A stretch of 64,000 bases of DNA from assembly GCA_963377175.1 (NCBI GenBank), contig CAUJNA010000524.1, positions 978,501-1,042,500 on the forward strand. Direction: 5' to 3'. This document shows, in pieces, positions 25,808 to 37,745 of the stretch; within the stretch, counting starts at the first letter, position 1; every line of letters starts with the position of its first letter. This DNA comes from Effrenium voratum. Lineage: Eukaryota; Sar; Dinophyceae; Suessiales; Symbiodiniaceae. The notes under the pieces are model-generated. The model had not been told where the DNA came from. It saw only the letters and a program-made list of their open reading frames with translations, and ran no database searches. Made by a program: the position numbers and the translations under genes.

Positions 25808-25892
25808 AGCTGCGCCTGCGCCTGCGCCTGCGCCTGCGCCTGCGCCTGCGCCTGCGCCCGCGTCGGCGCCTGTGTGTGTGTGTGTGTGTGTG
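25808..25892. repeat. (GCGCCT)n and (GT)n microsatellite
   Basis: About eight GCGCCT units followed by a GT run. Confidence 0.95.
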
Positions 25893-26274
25893 CGCATTTG
25901 CTTTTGTGAGGCTACCTTTGGCACACCAGTTCCCTGCGAAGGGCTTTTCCTTGGACAAAGACACCCCTGGTAGTTTGCATTTGGGCTCGTCCTGGTGTCG
26001 ATCGACTTCAGTCAAATGAGGCCGTTGCGCAATATCCAAGTCAAGGTACCGCGAATCCCTTGTCAACTGCACAAGCAACTTACTCACAAGCAACTTGGGC
26101 AAGCAACTTGGGCAAGCAACTTGGGCAACATCACATGATAATCAGAACGTGGCAGTAAACTGTTCCACCCAAAAATCATGAAAAGACTCAAAAGGTCAGA
26201 TACCCGCAACGATTTCTGGTCGGCATCACCTTTTGCTAACCTTCGCGTACCGGGGTGTTGATTCACTCGGTGAC

Positions 26275-29142
26275 ATGTTGAGAACGTATCCCACGTGCGC
26301 CTGGCTCACTTTGCCTGCGGAGCTGGGCGCTCAAAGGCCACAAGGCGTGTACGAGTATGTGTATCCCCTTTTACCACCGTTGTCATGTGCTGTTTGTGCT
26401 GTCACTCAGTCGAGTGGCCTGCCCAGCCAGGGGGGGAGAGAAGAACGTTGGACATGTTCTTGGTTTGGTCGGCCAGAAGCAACGGGTGACCGAGGGCCAG
26501 TGAACTGATGAGGTCCGTACAGCTTCCTTGTTCATAAGTCATGTTAAAGCAAACGTCAACCACAAGCCAGCTCAGGCTCGCAACCCGGTCTGCACTCCAA
26601 AGAAACATGCCAAGCAAAGATTACCACAAACATATTTATTGAGCCTAGGTGAATGGAAATTGACCAAACACCCTGGCCTGACAAGAGGAATCCATCCCCG
26701 ACGAACACATCCTTCTTCACAGGAACGGCCGAAAGGGCGCCCAAACGGGTGTCTGTGTGTGTGCCTTTGTTTTAAGGTGGTTGACAAAATTGGGAAGCCA
26801 AGAGAAAACCAATCTTTCGCGTTTCCCTATTTTGACACATGCCCAAATGAATTCCATGAGATCGCCTCTCCATCTCCCCTCCAAGGTTCCGGTGTCCCAA
26901 GGTGGCCTTGTCGCTCTGTGTTCCCGTGCAAAAAGGCACGCCTCGCCCAATACAGGTGTTTCTCACAATGTGGTCTCTTTTTGCATGAAACCCAACTACC
27001 TCACCAACACCCACGCCTTTGCATCAAGCCACCCAGTGCGTAGCTTCTTTTAAACCCTTGAAGGACAAACCGCTCGCCATGCCCACGCAACCGTGGGGAA
27101 TGCGATACCCCGGAAACCCTTTCTTTTTCTGTGACAAAGTTGCATGTTGATAGAGAGCCATAGACCATGGGCCTTCCGGCTGGAATTGAACCAAATGGTC
27201 GACGGATGTTCCAGGCCTGGGCGTGGTGGGGGTCTTGGGCGTGGGGTCCAGATCCACCGGCTCACACGGCTCCTCGTCAGCTTCTCCAAATTCCTATGGT
27301 TTGTGATGGCTTCCTACGGTTTTTCCAGGATTCAACACGTGGTGGAGCAGCCGGGGGGGGGGCGCCGGGGGGGGGGTGGGAGTCCCATTTTAGAGGGCAT
27401 TCTCTCTTCACTTTTGGCGGAAAAACCTCACACAAACCTGCCAAATCAATTCATCCAGGGTCTACCCACCCAACACAAAGGCCGTGCAATGCCGTGCACT
27501 CATCAAGCATCTTGGAATGACATCCGACAAGCCTTCAGCTGGCAATAGCCGCCTGCGAACCAACTGCAACGGACATTGGAGCATGTGATCTGGGAATGTG
27601 TTCAGAAGCTCAAAGCACAAAAAACAAAGCCACGAGCAGAACAGCTACACGTAGACATATACGTGTTCAACGCTAAGCCCCTCCAAAACCTACGTGTTGC
27701 ATCGCAAACACTGCCAGCATCCTCTTGTTTGCTGTTTGTGTGCCACACTGCCCAATGTGGGTATGCTTGAAACGCCAAGGCTATGCAAGCATCTGTTAAA
27801 TATGCAGTCTTGGTGGTGCATGACTTGTGTATTCTATACCTCTGCATGGAACTGTTAAGGCTAAGCGAACATTTGTTGAATATGCAGTCTTTGCATTCTG
27901 TATTTGTATCTCTGCATTCTATTGTGCAACCCACAGTTCATTGCTACATCTTCAAATAACTATGGGAGCAACCTATTGCACAAACTGTTGTGCAGTTTGG
28001 CAACGAGGCTTGAGATTGATGCAGATTTAAGATGGTTGGTTGCCTGTGGCTGCCCAGACGGGGGGAGAGAAGGAAAGCAGGGGACTCTTTGAACTGGTGC
28101 TCCCCTGCCCCACCATCTTTTTGGATGCTGTGGCCCAGGATATATTTCAGCTTGTATCTATAAATTTGCTTGCGCTATGAGTGCTAGTCAAAGGAAGTAA
28201 TACTAGAACTAACTGATGTTCGCTCTCTCTAAATATATAAAAAGTAAAGTCACGAACCCGAATGCGTATTAATTGCGCAAAGCCGTGGCATGGATATCTG
28301 TGTATGTCTCTGCCTATCCATATACCTGCCTCTTGACCTATTGATTTGTCCTTTTATCTATCTACATACAATTCCATTCATCTACCTGCGCATCTATTTA
28401 TCTACCTATCCATCTGCCTATCTGCCCATCTGTGCACCTACGCATCTGCACATCCATCCACCTATATCTCCATAGCGACGTTCGAATGTTCTCTTCTTTT
28501 CTTGTCTTTCTGTCTTCCTCTATTTCTGTCCTTCCTTCCCTTTTTTCCTTTCATTGTGTTCTGTCCTTCTTTCTTCATTTCTTTCTTTCTGCTCCACAGT
28601 TACAGGACAGACCCTTTGGACAGCTTCCTGGCCTCCACCGCATCCACCGTCTCCACCGCATCCACCGCCTCCACCGCCTCCACCGCCTCCACCGCCTCCA
28701 CCGCCTCCACCGCCTCCACCGCATCCACCGCATCCACCGCATCCACCAGCGAGGCGAGCGCTACGCCTGGCATTGAAAGCGGCAAAGTGAGCTGCGAGTT
28801 GGGAAGCGCTTTGCTAGACCAACATTCAGGAACCCTTTGTGGTGAAAGCATCGTTTCATTCAAGAAAGGAAAAAACACACCTTGTTGGTGGGCTGAAAAA
28901 ACGAAAAGTAAACATTTTTGAAACGGACTTCGCCAACTGGCCCACACATGTCATTTCTCTTAAGATGGCTACTGTCAATGCGACTGCCCACAGCCTACAC
29001 TGAAGGCGCACTTGGGTTCCACAACAAAGTAGATGCGCACGTCAGGAGACTTCTTTGTGTGTGGCAAGGCTGACATAACCCGCATGGCTGCATAGTCTGC
29101 CTTTGGCCAGAAAGCAAAGCGAGCAAACACACGGTCTTGGTT
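26275..29142 (-). CDS. Gene M: unrecognised protein, three exons
   Basis: The first exon (29001-29142) follows a TTGTATTCAG acceptor and encodes a clearly protein-like segment including VFARFAFWPKADYAAMRVMS and SPDVRIYFVVEPKCAF; it ends A|GTGTAG. The second (27217-27283) is acidic and proline-rich, DEEPCEPVDLDPTPKTPTTP, and ends AG|GCCTGG, a GC donor. The third (26275-26314), more tentative, reads QSEPGARGIRSQH and ends CAT|GTCACC. All three join in phase. The first exon looks like part of a folded alpha/beta domain, the second like a disordered linker. Start, stop and family are unknown. The 9-bp repeat at 28.6 kb falls in the first intron of this model. Confidence 0.6.
28632..28752. repeat. 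(CCTCCACCG)n minisatellite
   Basis: About 13 copies of CCTCCACCG or CATCCACCG. One minus frame is open through it as an Ala-Val-Glu/Asp repeat, so expression as protein cannot be excluded. Confidence 0.95.
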
Positions 29143-29781
29143 CTGAATACAAATTGCATATATGTTAGGCCGTCATGTTTGCTTCAGTTCGATTGTGCGT
29201 GCCTTGGACTGTGGGTGCTTTGTCGCTTTCCTATACCTGCCCAAGATCGCCCTGCTAAAGGTCATACAAAGCTCGCGCGCAACTTGTTCAAGTCAACATG
29301 CGGCTCAACAACAGGATTGCGGATAGAAGAACCCGGGCACTGTCTTCAAACACAATCAATAATCCTTCGGCTTCAATCACATGGCCTCTGATATGCGCTT
29401 CCCTTCTATTGCCATACACCCACACAACGGGAAACCCACCGGGGTTGGAAACCAGCGTCTGCCTTCGCTGCCCTGGGATGCCAGCCCATCGCGCGGCCTG
29501 AAGGTTTAGACTTTGGAGGAAGATGTGGGCAAGGCACTGAACATGAGTGATCGCCCGGCCCTGTGGTTTCTTTTGAAACATTCATTCAACCCGAAAAAGA
29601 ACCTTAAACAAATACATACAGGTGTATACAAAAAAATAATTCTTAGTTGCGAGTAGTATTTATCATTCGCATTGTTGTCGCAATTATAATCAAACGCCCG
29701 AGTGTGGATGGTTGCAAGCTGTAGATGCGTATGTCAAAAGCTTTAGACACAAAATGTATTAGTAGTATCATCAACATCATA

Positions 29782-29839
29782 ATCTCCAGCATCATCATCA
29801 TCATCATCAGCAACAGAAGCATGTTTTATCATCGTCATG

Positions 29840-29931
<92 letters not shown>

Positions 29932-30200
29932 GGTCATCGTCATCGCCATCGCCATCGCCATCGTCATCATCCTCATCCTCATCCTCCTCATCCTCATCCT
30001 CATTCTCATCCTCATTCTCATCAGTAATATTATCATCATGATAACTTATCATTACTACAATTATTCTCTATCTGCAAGTAGTAGTAGTAGTAGTAGCAGC
30101 AGCAGCAGCGGCAGCAGCAGCAGCGGCAGCAGCTGCGGCGGCAGCAGTAGCAGCAGGATCAGCAGGAGCAGGAGCAGGAGTAGTAGTAGGAGGAGCAGTA
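29782..30200. repeat. Compound trinucleotide array (CAT)n, (CCTCAT)n, (AGT)n, (AGC)n
   Basis: A (CAT)n core of about 32 units at 29837-29932 is followed by CATCGC/CCTCAT variants and then AGT and AGC repeats. Confidence 0.97.
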
Positions 30201-31960
30201 TGTAGTACAATTGTGAACATTACCATCATGTGTACATATTCCATATATACATATAGAGATACATATATTACACATATGAACTTGTTTGTGTAAGTGACTC
30301 ATCATACTTTCACCAGCCTCGAACAAAAAATAGGCCCCCGGCCCAAACCGGGACCAAATGATGGGCTGACAGGTCGCAATAAAACAACTTCCCTGAGATC
30401 TGGGCAGTTAAAATACAGACAAGGTACTTTCGGACCTCTTGGGGTTAAGATTGAGTGCGGTGAGCTGCAAAATCGAACCCTCCGCGCTTTGCATTGAGCA
30501 TTGAATCCAGTCGCAGCCTTGCCCGATGCACAGAAACCAATGTATTTGATGCCTGTGCGGCTTTGCGCTTCATTCCCGAAGTATGGCAAGGCCAACCGTG
30601 GGTGTGCGTCAAAATCAAGGCTTCTTTTGCGGATAGGTTCAGAGCTGTCAACAAGTGGTTTTGATATACAGCTGAATGTGTTGACAGCAACAGCCTTTTC
30701 AAACCACCCCAAACAGGGTAGCTAAAATACCCCGGCGATTTGAACGCTTCATTCATATGCGGCCTCGGCCTGGCTGAATCCCTCCCCGGCCGGTTCAGCT
30801 CCAAGGCACCTCCAGGACCCATCTGCAGCCACAATCACCTGCTGCCAAGGTAACATGGCATGGTAACTTGGTCACCTCATGCTCTAGAACATGTCAGGCC
30901 AAGACACTCCCAACTCAGTAAACCTATTTATGTCCAGCATTGAGCTCAGTGCTGAGAAGCCAAACTTTCGCCAAAGGGAATGCAGCTAAAAAACAACACC
31001 TGGCTTGTCCCTGTCAGTGCATGGCGGCAGTGAACAAAAAGAAAGAGACCACCACGGCTGCGAGCTGGCTGCGAGCAGCGTCCAGAATTCATTTGGCTGT
31101 GGGTCAAAACCAATGGTACCATTTCGGGGTAGGTGCACCACCCATTTTAGTCTATTTAAGTGGGGATTGGAATGTTCACTGAAGGTACGGGAGTTTGACT
31201 CATGGCCATTTAGTAAATGGATGCCGACAGTGGAACATCACGACCTGGTACCTGACCTACGGCAAATCCAGCCTCATCCACTGATTCTGGCCTTGCACAG
31301 CAGCGACTTTGCATTCCAGCCACACTTTGCTTCTGAGGGGAGAAAAGGAATCCGAATACTACATGGGTTTGGGCAACTTCCGAAGTCTAACATGAAAAAG
31401 GAAACCAACAAACTTGGGGGAACCTTTTGACCGCCATCGGGGCGGTGGAGCGGCAATTGCATGGCACAATAGCGGCATTATGGCACGCTCGGGAACAGGA
31501 AAGGGACCCGTTCAACCGTGTCTAATTCACGGGTTCCGATCCCATGCACCCAAAGAACAATCATGTGAGCATCCGAAAGGGAACTCATTTTGATAAAACC
31601 CTTCCAGGGCCCCCAATGCAGAACCAGTTGCCAAAGGTGCTTTGGGGTTGTTTCATGCAAACCAAAACGATGTGGAGACAACTTGTTAATTTTATCAAAG
31701 ACTTCCCAACCATAGAAACTGCGGCCAAAGGTGGAAACCGACCAGGCAGGCGACCGCCCATTCGCCCAAGAACTACTGGGGAGGCCTTTTGTGAACTCTT
31801 TGGGAAAACGGGGACTGATCAAGCCCTGTCGAGGACCCTCTGCCATGCCCATTTGGGATGGCTGGTGGCAAGGGCAATGGACCTTCTCAGGTAAAGGAGG
31901 CGGTTGGGTGATCGATCGGTGGGCTGGCTCGTCAGGCTCAAACAAAAAAGACATGAACAT
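30201..31960. other. Intergenic; no supported gene apart from one MITE-like copy
   Basis: Two overlapping minus frames of 136 and 129 codons (30302-30712, 30445-30834) are mutually exclusive and lack splice or family support. Downstream of the SUMO ligase the sequence may include its unrecognised last exons. Confidence 0.4.
31090..31211 (-). mobile_element. MITE-like element family T1, copy 2 (inverted)
   Basis: About 122 bp running from CATTTGGCTGTGGGTCAAAA to TTTGACTCATGGCCATTTAG. Its reverse complement aligns end to end with 12715-12832, with roughly ten differences by eye. Confidence 0.85.
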
Positions 31961-31970
31961 GTTCTTGCGC

Positions 31971-34900
31971 TTCAGGTGCCTCCATTCGTCATCTTGAACA
32001 CACCGCTGGTCATGGCCAGCAAGCAAACACATATGTCTTTGCTTGAGGTATATACCCCAATCGAAGAGTTGTTTTACAGGAAAACAAGCAGGAAGTGCGA
32101 GGTTCAGCCCTTCAGCTTACCAAGAAAACCCCAAACCCTATGAGACAGTCGCCTGGGTACGGGATATGACTGGACATGTTTGCACCACTTCACACAGACA
32201 AAACCAAGCATGCGTTCGTCTCAAAATCCGAGAACCCCCCGCCAAAACAAAAATAAGTGGTTTCCTCGTGTTTCCCTTTAACGCCCTCCAAAGCAGGGGC
32301 TTGCGGATCGCTTGGGCGATCCGCGTGGAGTCCAGGATCTTCGCCACGTAGCTGTCCCTTCGCAGGTCCGGCGGCCGAAGGATGAGGCTGCCTGGCCGGA
32401 GATGGCTCGGCTGTACCAGCAGATCAGGCTGGCACTGCTGGCCATCAAAACCCGTGATGGCAGTTTTTGCGAGGGCTTCTTTTGTTTTGGTGGGTTTAAA
32501 GGAAACCCAGAAGGAAACAGATTTCGCCCCAGCATCAAACGCGGCCGGATCGGCACAGTGGACACAGCCAGCGTCGGTTGAAGGCGCCCATCTGGCAAGT
32601 CGCCGGGATGCGGAACCCCAGCGAGCGGGAATTTTACCAGAGCCGAGTCTTGGTTTGCATGTCCAACATTTGTCTCCCCTCCCCGCAAGCACCTATTGTT
32701 CCTTCTCCTATGTTGCAGCTGCAAAGACCCCTGCATCTCAACCCAGAACAACTGGCTACACCATGTCATGACATTGAAATAGGGGGTTGTGTCAACATAT
32801 GGTATCCAGATAAATGTTGTTTTCCTTTTGCTTTCAATTGAAATCAACCTGAAAAGGGCACCCCAAAGGCAAGAATCTCTGGCAAAAGTCAGGAAACATG
32901 TCAATAAGCCTGCAAGGAAAGCTCGCACCGTTGCCTCAGAACAAGATCCACCAAACAAGATACCGAGTTGAAACGAAGTCCCAAGGGTTTGAAAGGCAGC
33001 CGGCATTCTGTGCATTTCAAAGTCAGGAGGGGAAATATGGGGAAATAACACTGAAGGGACTGAAGGCACAAAATTTAAGCGAGCCTGGCAAAGCCCTATG
33101 AGTCCCAACCAAAAGCACGTGCCTGGCGATTGCTCATCACGTATGCCTCCAGGCTGAAGCACTGCCTCGTGACCGATCGCCGATTGCCAGTCGCGGCACC
33201 TATCAATGGCAAGAGCTGAGGTTTGTGTTCTTGGATCTTCTGGCGGATCAAGACCTTTCACGGCAAGCCGGATAACAGACCCAAATAATAAAAGACTGAT
33301 GCGCAGCTTTGTGAATGTGGCCCCCAGCTGGTTTGGACCCCTTGCGCGCAACTCCAAGGCATCTTAGCCATCTTGGCACTTGGGCACCAAACGTGTGCTG
33401 ACACCGCTCCCCTCGCACCGGATCCTGCAAAGCAGCAAGAAACAAGTGGCAAACACAAATCCAAAAACTGCACTAGTCAACATACTTGCTGCATTCATTG
33501 CCTGCTCTTATTCCTTATGCGATCATGCGACGACACCAAGCGGCAAGTTTGTTCAAGAGTTCTCGATCTGTGTACGTGCATGAAGCTTGCTCTGGCTCGA
33601 GGCAAAAATCCAAACCAAATCAAGGGCTTGGCTGCCTAAAAAGACGCAATTCCTTCTTACATTCTGTGCAACTCATGAAGTCTGCCGCAACCAGAATTTC
33701 AGGACCCACACAGTGCTCACAACATTGATGGGCACCATGCGGTCCTGGACGCGCTCCATGGTGATGGGGCACTGCAGCTTCAAAGTGTCTGAGCTGAGGC
33801 ACACAAGTTCCTGCCGCTTGGCGGGTTCTCAAAGTAGTGGTCCCACAAACGGTTGGTTTTCTTTGGAGTTCCCTTTAATTATTGAGGGACCACTATAAAC
33901 TATTTGAAGTAAACCATGTTGGGCTTCTCGTTCGGTTTGCTGTAACCAGAGGGGGGTCACCATTTCAGAAACGCCTGCGACTCAGTGAAGCACTGGCACT
34001 CCGCGCCTCCTCCCCGGCATCTCCGGCTCGCGTGTCTGAGCTTCAAGACGGCCCAAGTCTTTCCAGCTGGGTGTGTTTTGGATCCGTTTTGGGAACGGCA
34101 ACCAAAAGAAACACCCAAAATCCATTCTTCGGGTCTAGCTCCCTATTTTACCCAACTATCTCTAACTCTGTCCCATCCCTTCAGTTCTCTGCATCACTAC
34201 CGTAAGCAAAGGACAAACGTGAACGTTCAGTTGCAGCTGTTGCTGCGAAACCTCCCCGTTAAATTCGACCGGAAGTACGGCTGGCATGTTTGGTCTTTTG
34301 CCAGGCCCTGGCACGGACAACCCAGGCACAGCGTGGCGCCTCACAGCAGGTTGGTTTCTGACCGCAGAACCAAATTAACACATCAAACGTGTAATGCCTA
34401 AAACAAATGATGCTAGCAGGAATTATTTTCCTCAGATCTTCAGTTCTCTGCATCACTACCGTAAGCAAAGGACAGACATTTGCAGCTGTTGCTACGAAGC
34501 TCTGCGTTAGATTCGACCGGAAGTAGTGCTAGAGAGCTGGAATTCATTTAGAAAGGGGACAGAACACACACACGCACAACGCCCATTGACTGACAAAAAC
34601 AGAACAAACACCAACCTAGGCAAACCCTTCTCCCCCCTCGCTGCTGCTGCTGCTCCTCCTCTTTGTCCGCCCTCCGTCCCCCCTTCCCCGCCCACCTGAC
34701 ACTCCCAGGTTGAACGGCTGGGCGCCCGGGCTGGCCGCCTGCCTCGCCAGCAGCTCACAGACCCTGCGCCGCGCCAGCGGCGCCTCGCTGCGCGGCACCT
34801 CCGGACAACACGAGGCAGGTCACCGGAAGTGAGTCGGAATCCCAACCAGATATGAAAGGGGTCTACCCAAAACCAAGGACAAAGACGCCCTGTCGCACTT

Positions 34901-36633
34901 GTTTGTGCACTGTTCCTTGCTAAACTTCAGGTTTGATTGTGCTGGCTCAAGTGCATTGTGCTGGTTCCCATCTCAGTTGCCTGAGCTTTGTTCAGCTTGA
35001 TCACGGGGAAACAACCTAAGCTTCGGACTTTGACAACCCTCAAAAAAGCCAAACTACGAGCCCCGGGTGTGGAAACGGTTTCTGCGAGAACTTGGGGCCC
35101 ACCCCAAGCCAAGTCAGGCTGTTGTTGCTCTGGGGACCGCCTGGAGCTGGCGGAGGCCCCTTTGGGCTGTTGCACCACCGCCAAGTTCTGAATTTGTCAA
35201 ATCAATCGTGGTGAGAACGATTACAAAATTTGACGAACCAATAGTACAGTGAGGCTGTCCCATGTCTCTTCGTTCCCTTCTTGCAAATGACATTCTCAAA
35301 GTCCTACTCGGAGCTGTCAACAGCTTGCCGCTTCAAGGACACCAAAAGGGCAATTGGCTCATCGCGCCTGCGCCATCAGGGCCTCTGCAGGTTGGCTGCT
35401 AGTAAGCAGCACCACCATGGCAAAGCCTACGCAGTCGTCGTCCACCTCAAACGGCTGGAAAGACATGGGGGAAACGCCCTCCCAGCTGGTCTAGTGATAA
35501 AACAGGCTTTCCCAGGTCCGGAAAAACGGACTGCTCCAACTCCGGCAAGGTCGTGGTCGGATTTGTCTACATAATATTCTTAAGAATGACATTCTGGAAC
35601 ACTTGTCCAACATAACACTGACATATATTCAAACATTGGCAACTCACCCTGGAACCCGGCAAGGTCTGAAGTAAAATTTGCTTGCCTCCACTGTTTATAT
35701 GTTTGTTGAAGATGTTTTACAGCATCGTCATTCTTAGGAGAAGGGTATAGAGCCTCAACAGGGCCGTGTGGTAGACTTTGCCATTTAAGCAAGTTGAGAC
35801 TCCAGCCAGTGGGTCACGACATAAAATCCTGGCTTGTCCCAGTCCCTGATAGGAGCCTCCTCTCCATGACAAATATATGAAGTTCGTCAAATGGGCCGCC
35901 AGAGATCAGCAGGAACAAACCATACTCAAATGCGACAAATGTGAACATGCGTGGAGGTGAGACCGCATTGATGTTGGTGCAGGATACTACTTCTGCTCGG
36001 CTAGCATTTATGTTAGAGACTGTTGCTTCCATTCATATCCTCCGAAATGCAACAAAACAGACCAAAATGATTGCTCTTAGCTTGTTGCCACAAAGCGCAA
36101 CATTCATGAATTAAACACATTTCCTATACGCCTAGGATTTCCACTCGCACCTGCCCAACGGCCCAGCCGTGAAAAGCCCCAACAACTTTTACAAGCACGA
36201 TGGGGTGACCCGCCAAAAATGTGGGCATCTCTGAGCAGAACCGACAAGGTCTGGGTTCCCAGGGCATCCATTCAACGTCCAACTCTCTAGGCAAGATAAA
36301 TGCTCGACTCCTCCTCAAAGCCTTTTGCCAGACTTCCTCTGCTTCTAGATTCGGCCAATTTCCTTCATGCGGCTGAAGCACTTTAGCGACCCATGGGTGA
36401 TCCATACGAAGCAACTGGATCAATTATTTTGACACTCTCAAATATACTGTACCCTCCAGATTTGACTCTAGATGCTGCCTGCAAGGAAATCTGCTGTGAT
36501 TTCGGGAAGGCCCCCAAACAGTTTATGTTCAATGAGCCAGGGGCACGCTAGCCTTAACCTGAATACCGATCAGCTGCTCTGGGAGGCAAACCATTCGGAC
36601 CTTGATGTCATTCAGCCCCGCCTGCGGCCGATT
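31971..36633 (-). CDS. PIAS/SIZ-type SUMO E3 ligase (PINIT-like part plus SP-RING), 3' two thirds
   Basis: Nine exons are recognised: 36559-36633, 35368-35454, 34696-34798, 33745-33788, 33393-33424, 33123-33165, 32546-32591, 32312-32391 and about 31971-32005. The first two (LNDIKVRMVCLPEQLIGIQ; PFEVDDDCVGFAMVVLLTSS) fit the PINIT region. The next four encode an SP-RING split over exons: KLQCPITMERVQ, DPVRGERCQH, QCFSLEAYVMSNRQ and MGAFNRRWLCPLCRS, giving the Cys-His-Cys-Cys-Cys ligand set of the PIAS/SIZ/NSE2 fold. SLILRPPDLRRDSYVAKILD and VQDDEWRHL match the helix and tail that follow the SP-RING in SIZ1. Phases agree at every junction from the second exon on. Donors include four GC and one GA (33745). 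Expected role: transfers SUMO from the E2 to nuclear substrates. The 5' end (SAP domain, start) and the stop are not identified. Confidence 0.92.
33835..33895. mobile_element. 61-bp TA-flanked inverted-repeat element
   Basis: The sequence runs from TAGTGGTCCC to GGGACCACTA with 10-bp perfect inverted ends and TA at both borders, as for very short Tc1/mariner-type MITEs. It lies in the SUMO-ligase intron between 34696 and 33788. Confidence 0.6.
34181..34278. repeat. Direct duplication, copy 1
   Basis: The segment TCAGTTCTCTGCATCACTAC through GACCGGAAGTA recurs at 34440-34526, with an internal deletion of about 11 bp and a few substitutions. Both copies lie in one SUMO-ligase intron. Confidence 0.9.
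34440..34526. repeat. Direct duplication, copy 2
   Basis: Second copy of the block at 34181-34278. Both contain CCGTAAGCAAAGGACA and GCAGCTGTTGCT. Confidence 0.9.
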
Positions 36634-37149
36634 CTGCCAACCCGAAATATCTGCCGCTCCAAAGGTGTGTGTGTGTGTGTGTTGTGTGTGTGTCTTTGTT
36701 TTTGAGGGTCCCCTGTTCACCTTGAGACTTGGTTTAACGGGAAAGCAAAAAAAACAAACCTCTTTTTAGGGTCCCCCCAGCCCGTGCTGACACAATACCC
36801 AAATGGAAGGCCCTTGATTTTGAGATGCTGAATGATGGCGAGGGTCCAGTAGCCTTATTGAAAAAGGGCGATCAAAATGACCTGGATTTGGAAGACCATT
36901 CTGTAACAGCAATCATCCTGATTTCCCAGCCCATCGGCCGGTATATGTATAGAGAGAGAGAGTTTACAACAATGGACAAATTCATATGTTGCACGGAAGG
37001 ATTGATGGCTGTCCGTAGGTAAGATCCAATTCAAGTATGCAGGGAAGCACTCCTCAGGCTGCCCGTCTTCTCCGTCATGTGATGGTGCTCACCTATTTTA
37101 AAAAATCGTCTGCACATCACATGTTCCAGCTCTCAAAGTTGCTGACTAC

Positions 37150-37240
37150 CTTTCCATTCGAGAAGTGCGAGCGACTTGCACACCGCGGCCTTCAGTCCCG
37201 CGGAAATGTTCATGGGAACGTCACGGCGCTTGTGACCTTC
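37150..37240 (-). CDS. Putative exon
   Basis: TTGCCAG acceptor, then EGHKRRDVPMNISAGLKAAV and CKSLALLEWK, then G|GTAGTC donor. Strongly coding in style. It lies just upstream of the SUMO-ligase exons and could be part of that gene's N-terminal region, but its end phase (1) does not join 36559-36633 directly. Confidence 0.6.
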
Positions 37241-37454
37241 CTGGCAAGGCAGGGCCCGTTGGCACAACTGGACTGACGCTAAAGGCATGTCTCCAGCACG
37301 TCCAGGTAGGTATGCAGGTAGGGTCAGGCAAGGCAAGGCAGGGTAGCAGGTTTGGAATGTGAGCGTATAAGAAAAAAACGTGGAGAATCCTCGTAACCCT
37401 ATACCCTGGCAGCAGGTTAGTATCGTTTTTGCCCCTGCATCGGTTTGCCGTATG

Positions 37455-37745
37455 TTGGCAGCTCCAGCTCGAAAGTCGCGACTTTTCAGTACAAGTGTAG
37501 CATTCACTCAGGCAGCCGCCGCTCGATTCGAAAGTCACGACTTTGCAGTACAAGTGTAGCATACAAATTCAGCCGCTCGATTCGAAAGTCACGACTTTTC
37601 TGTACAAGCGTAGCATATTCACTCGGGCAGCTGCCGCTCGATTCGAAAGTCGCGACTTTTCAGAAGTGCACTTTGGCAGGTCTGGCTCGAAAGTCGCAAG
37701 TGTTCAATGCCAAAGTAGTACACAAAGTATATTTTGGCAGCTCTA
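37455..37745 (+). repeat. Dispersed repeat family R1, five units with a palindromic core
   Basis: Five units of about 60-65 bp contain CTCGAAAGTCGCGACTTT, whose AAAGTCGCGACTTT core is a perfect 14-bp palindrome in the best units, followed by CAGTACAAGTGTAGCA. Related degraded units lie in reverse orientation at 2640-2885. Confidence 0.85.

Noticed and set aside
29288..29581. 97-codon minus frame containing GGFPVVWVYGNRREAHIRG
   Set aside because: Plausible but unsupported by family or splice evidence, and it lies outside the exon chain of gene M.
29725..30052. Poly-His, poly-Met, poly-Asp and poly-Ile frames
   Set aside because: All come from the CAT trinucleotide array.
32312..32640. Apparent plus-strand exons with helical peptides near 32.3-32.6 kb
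   Set aside because: The minus strand here encodes the second half of the SP-RING (RWLCPLC) and the following conserved helix; the plus frames are shadows.
32138..32692. 184-codon minus frame taken as one gene
   Set aside because: Only part of it (32312-32391) is the conserved SUMO-ligase exon; the remainder is intron in which the frame happens to stay open.
36124..36423. 99-codon minus frame between SUMO-ligase exons
   Set aside because: It ends in a stop codon inside what must be an intron of the SUMO ligase; it could be a decayed element, but nothing identifies it.
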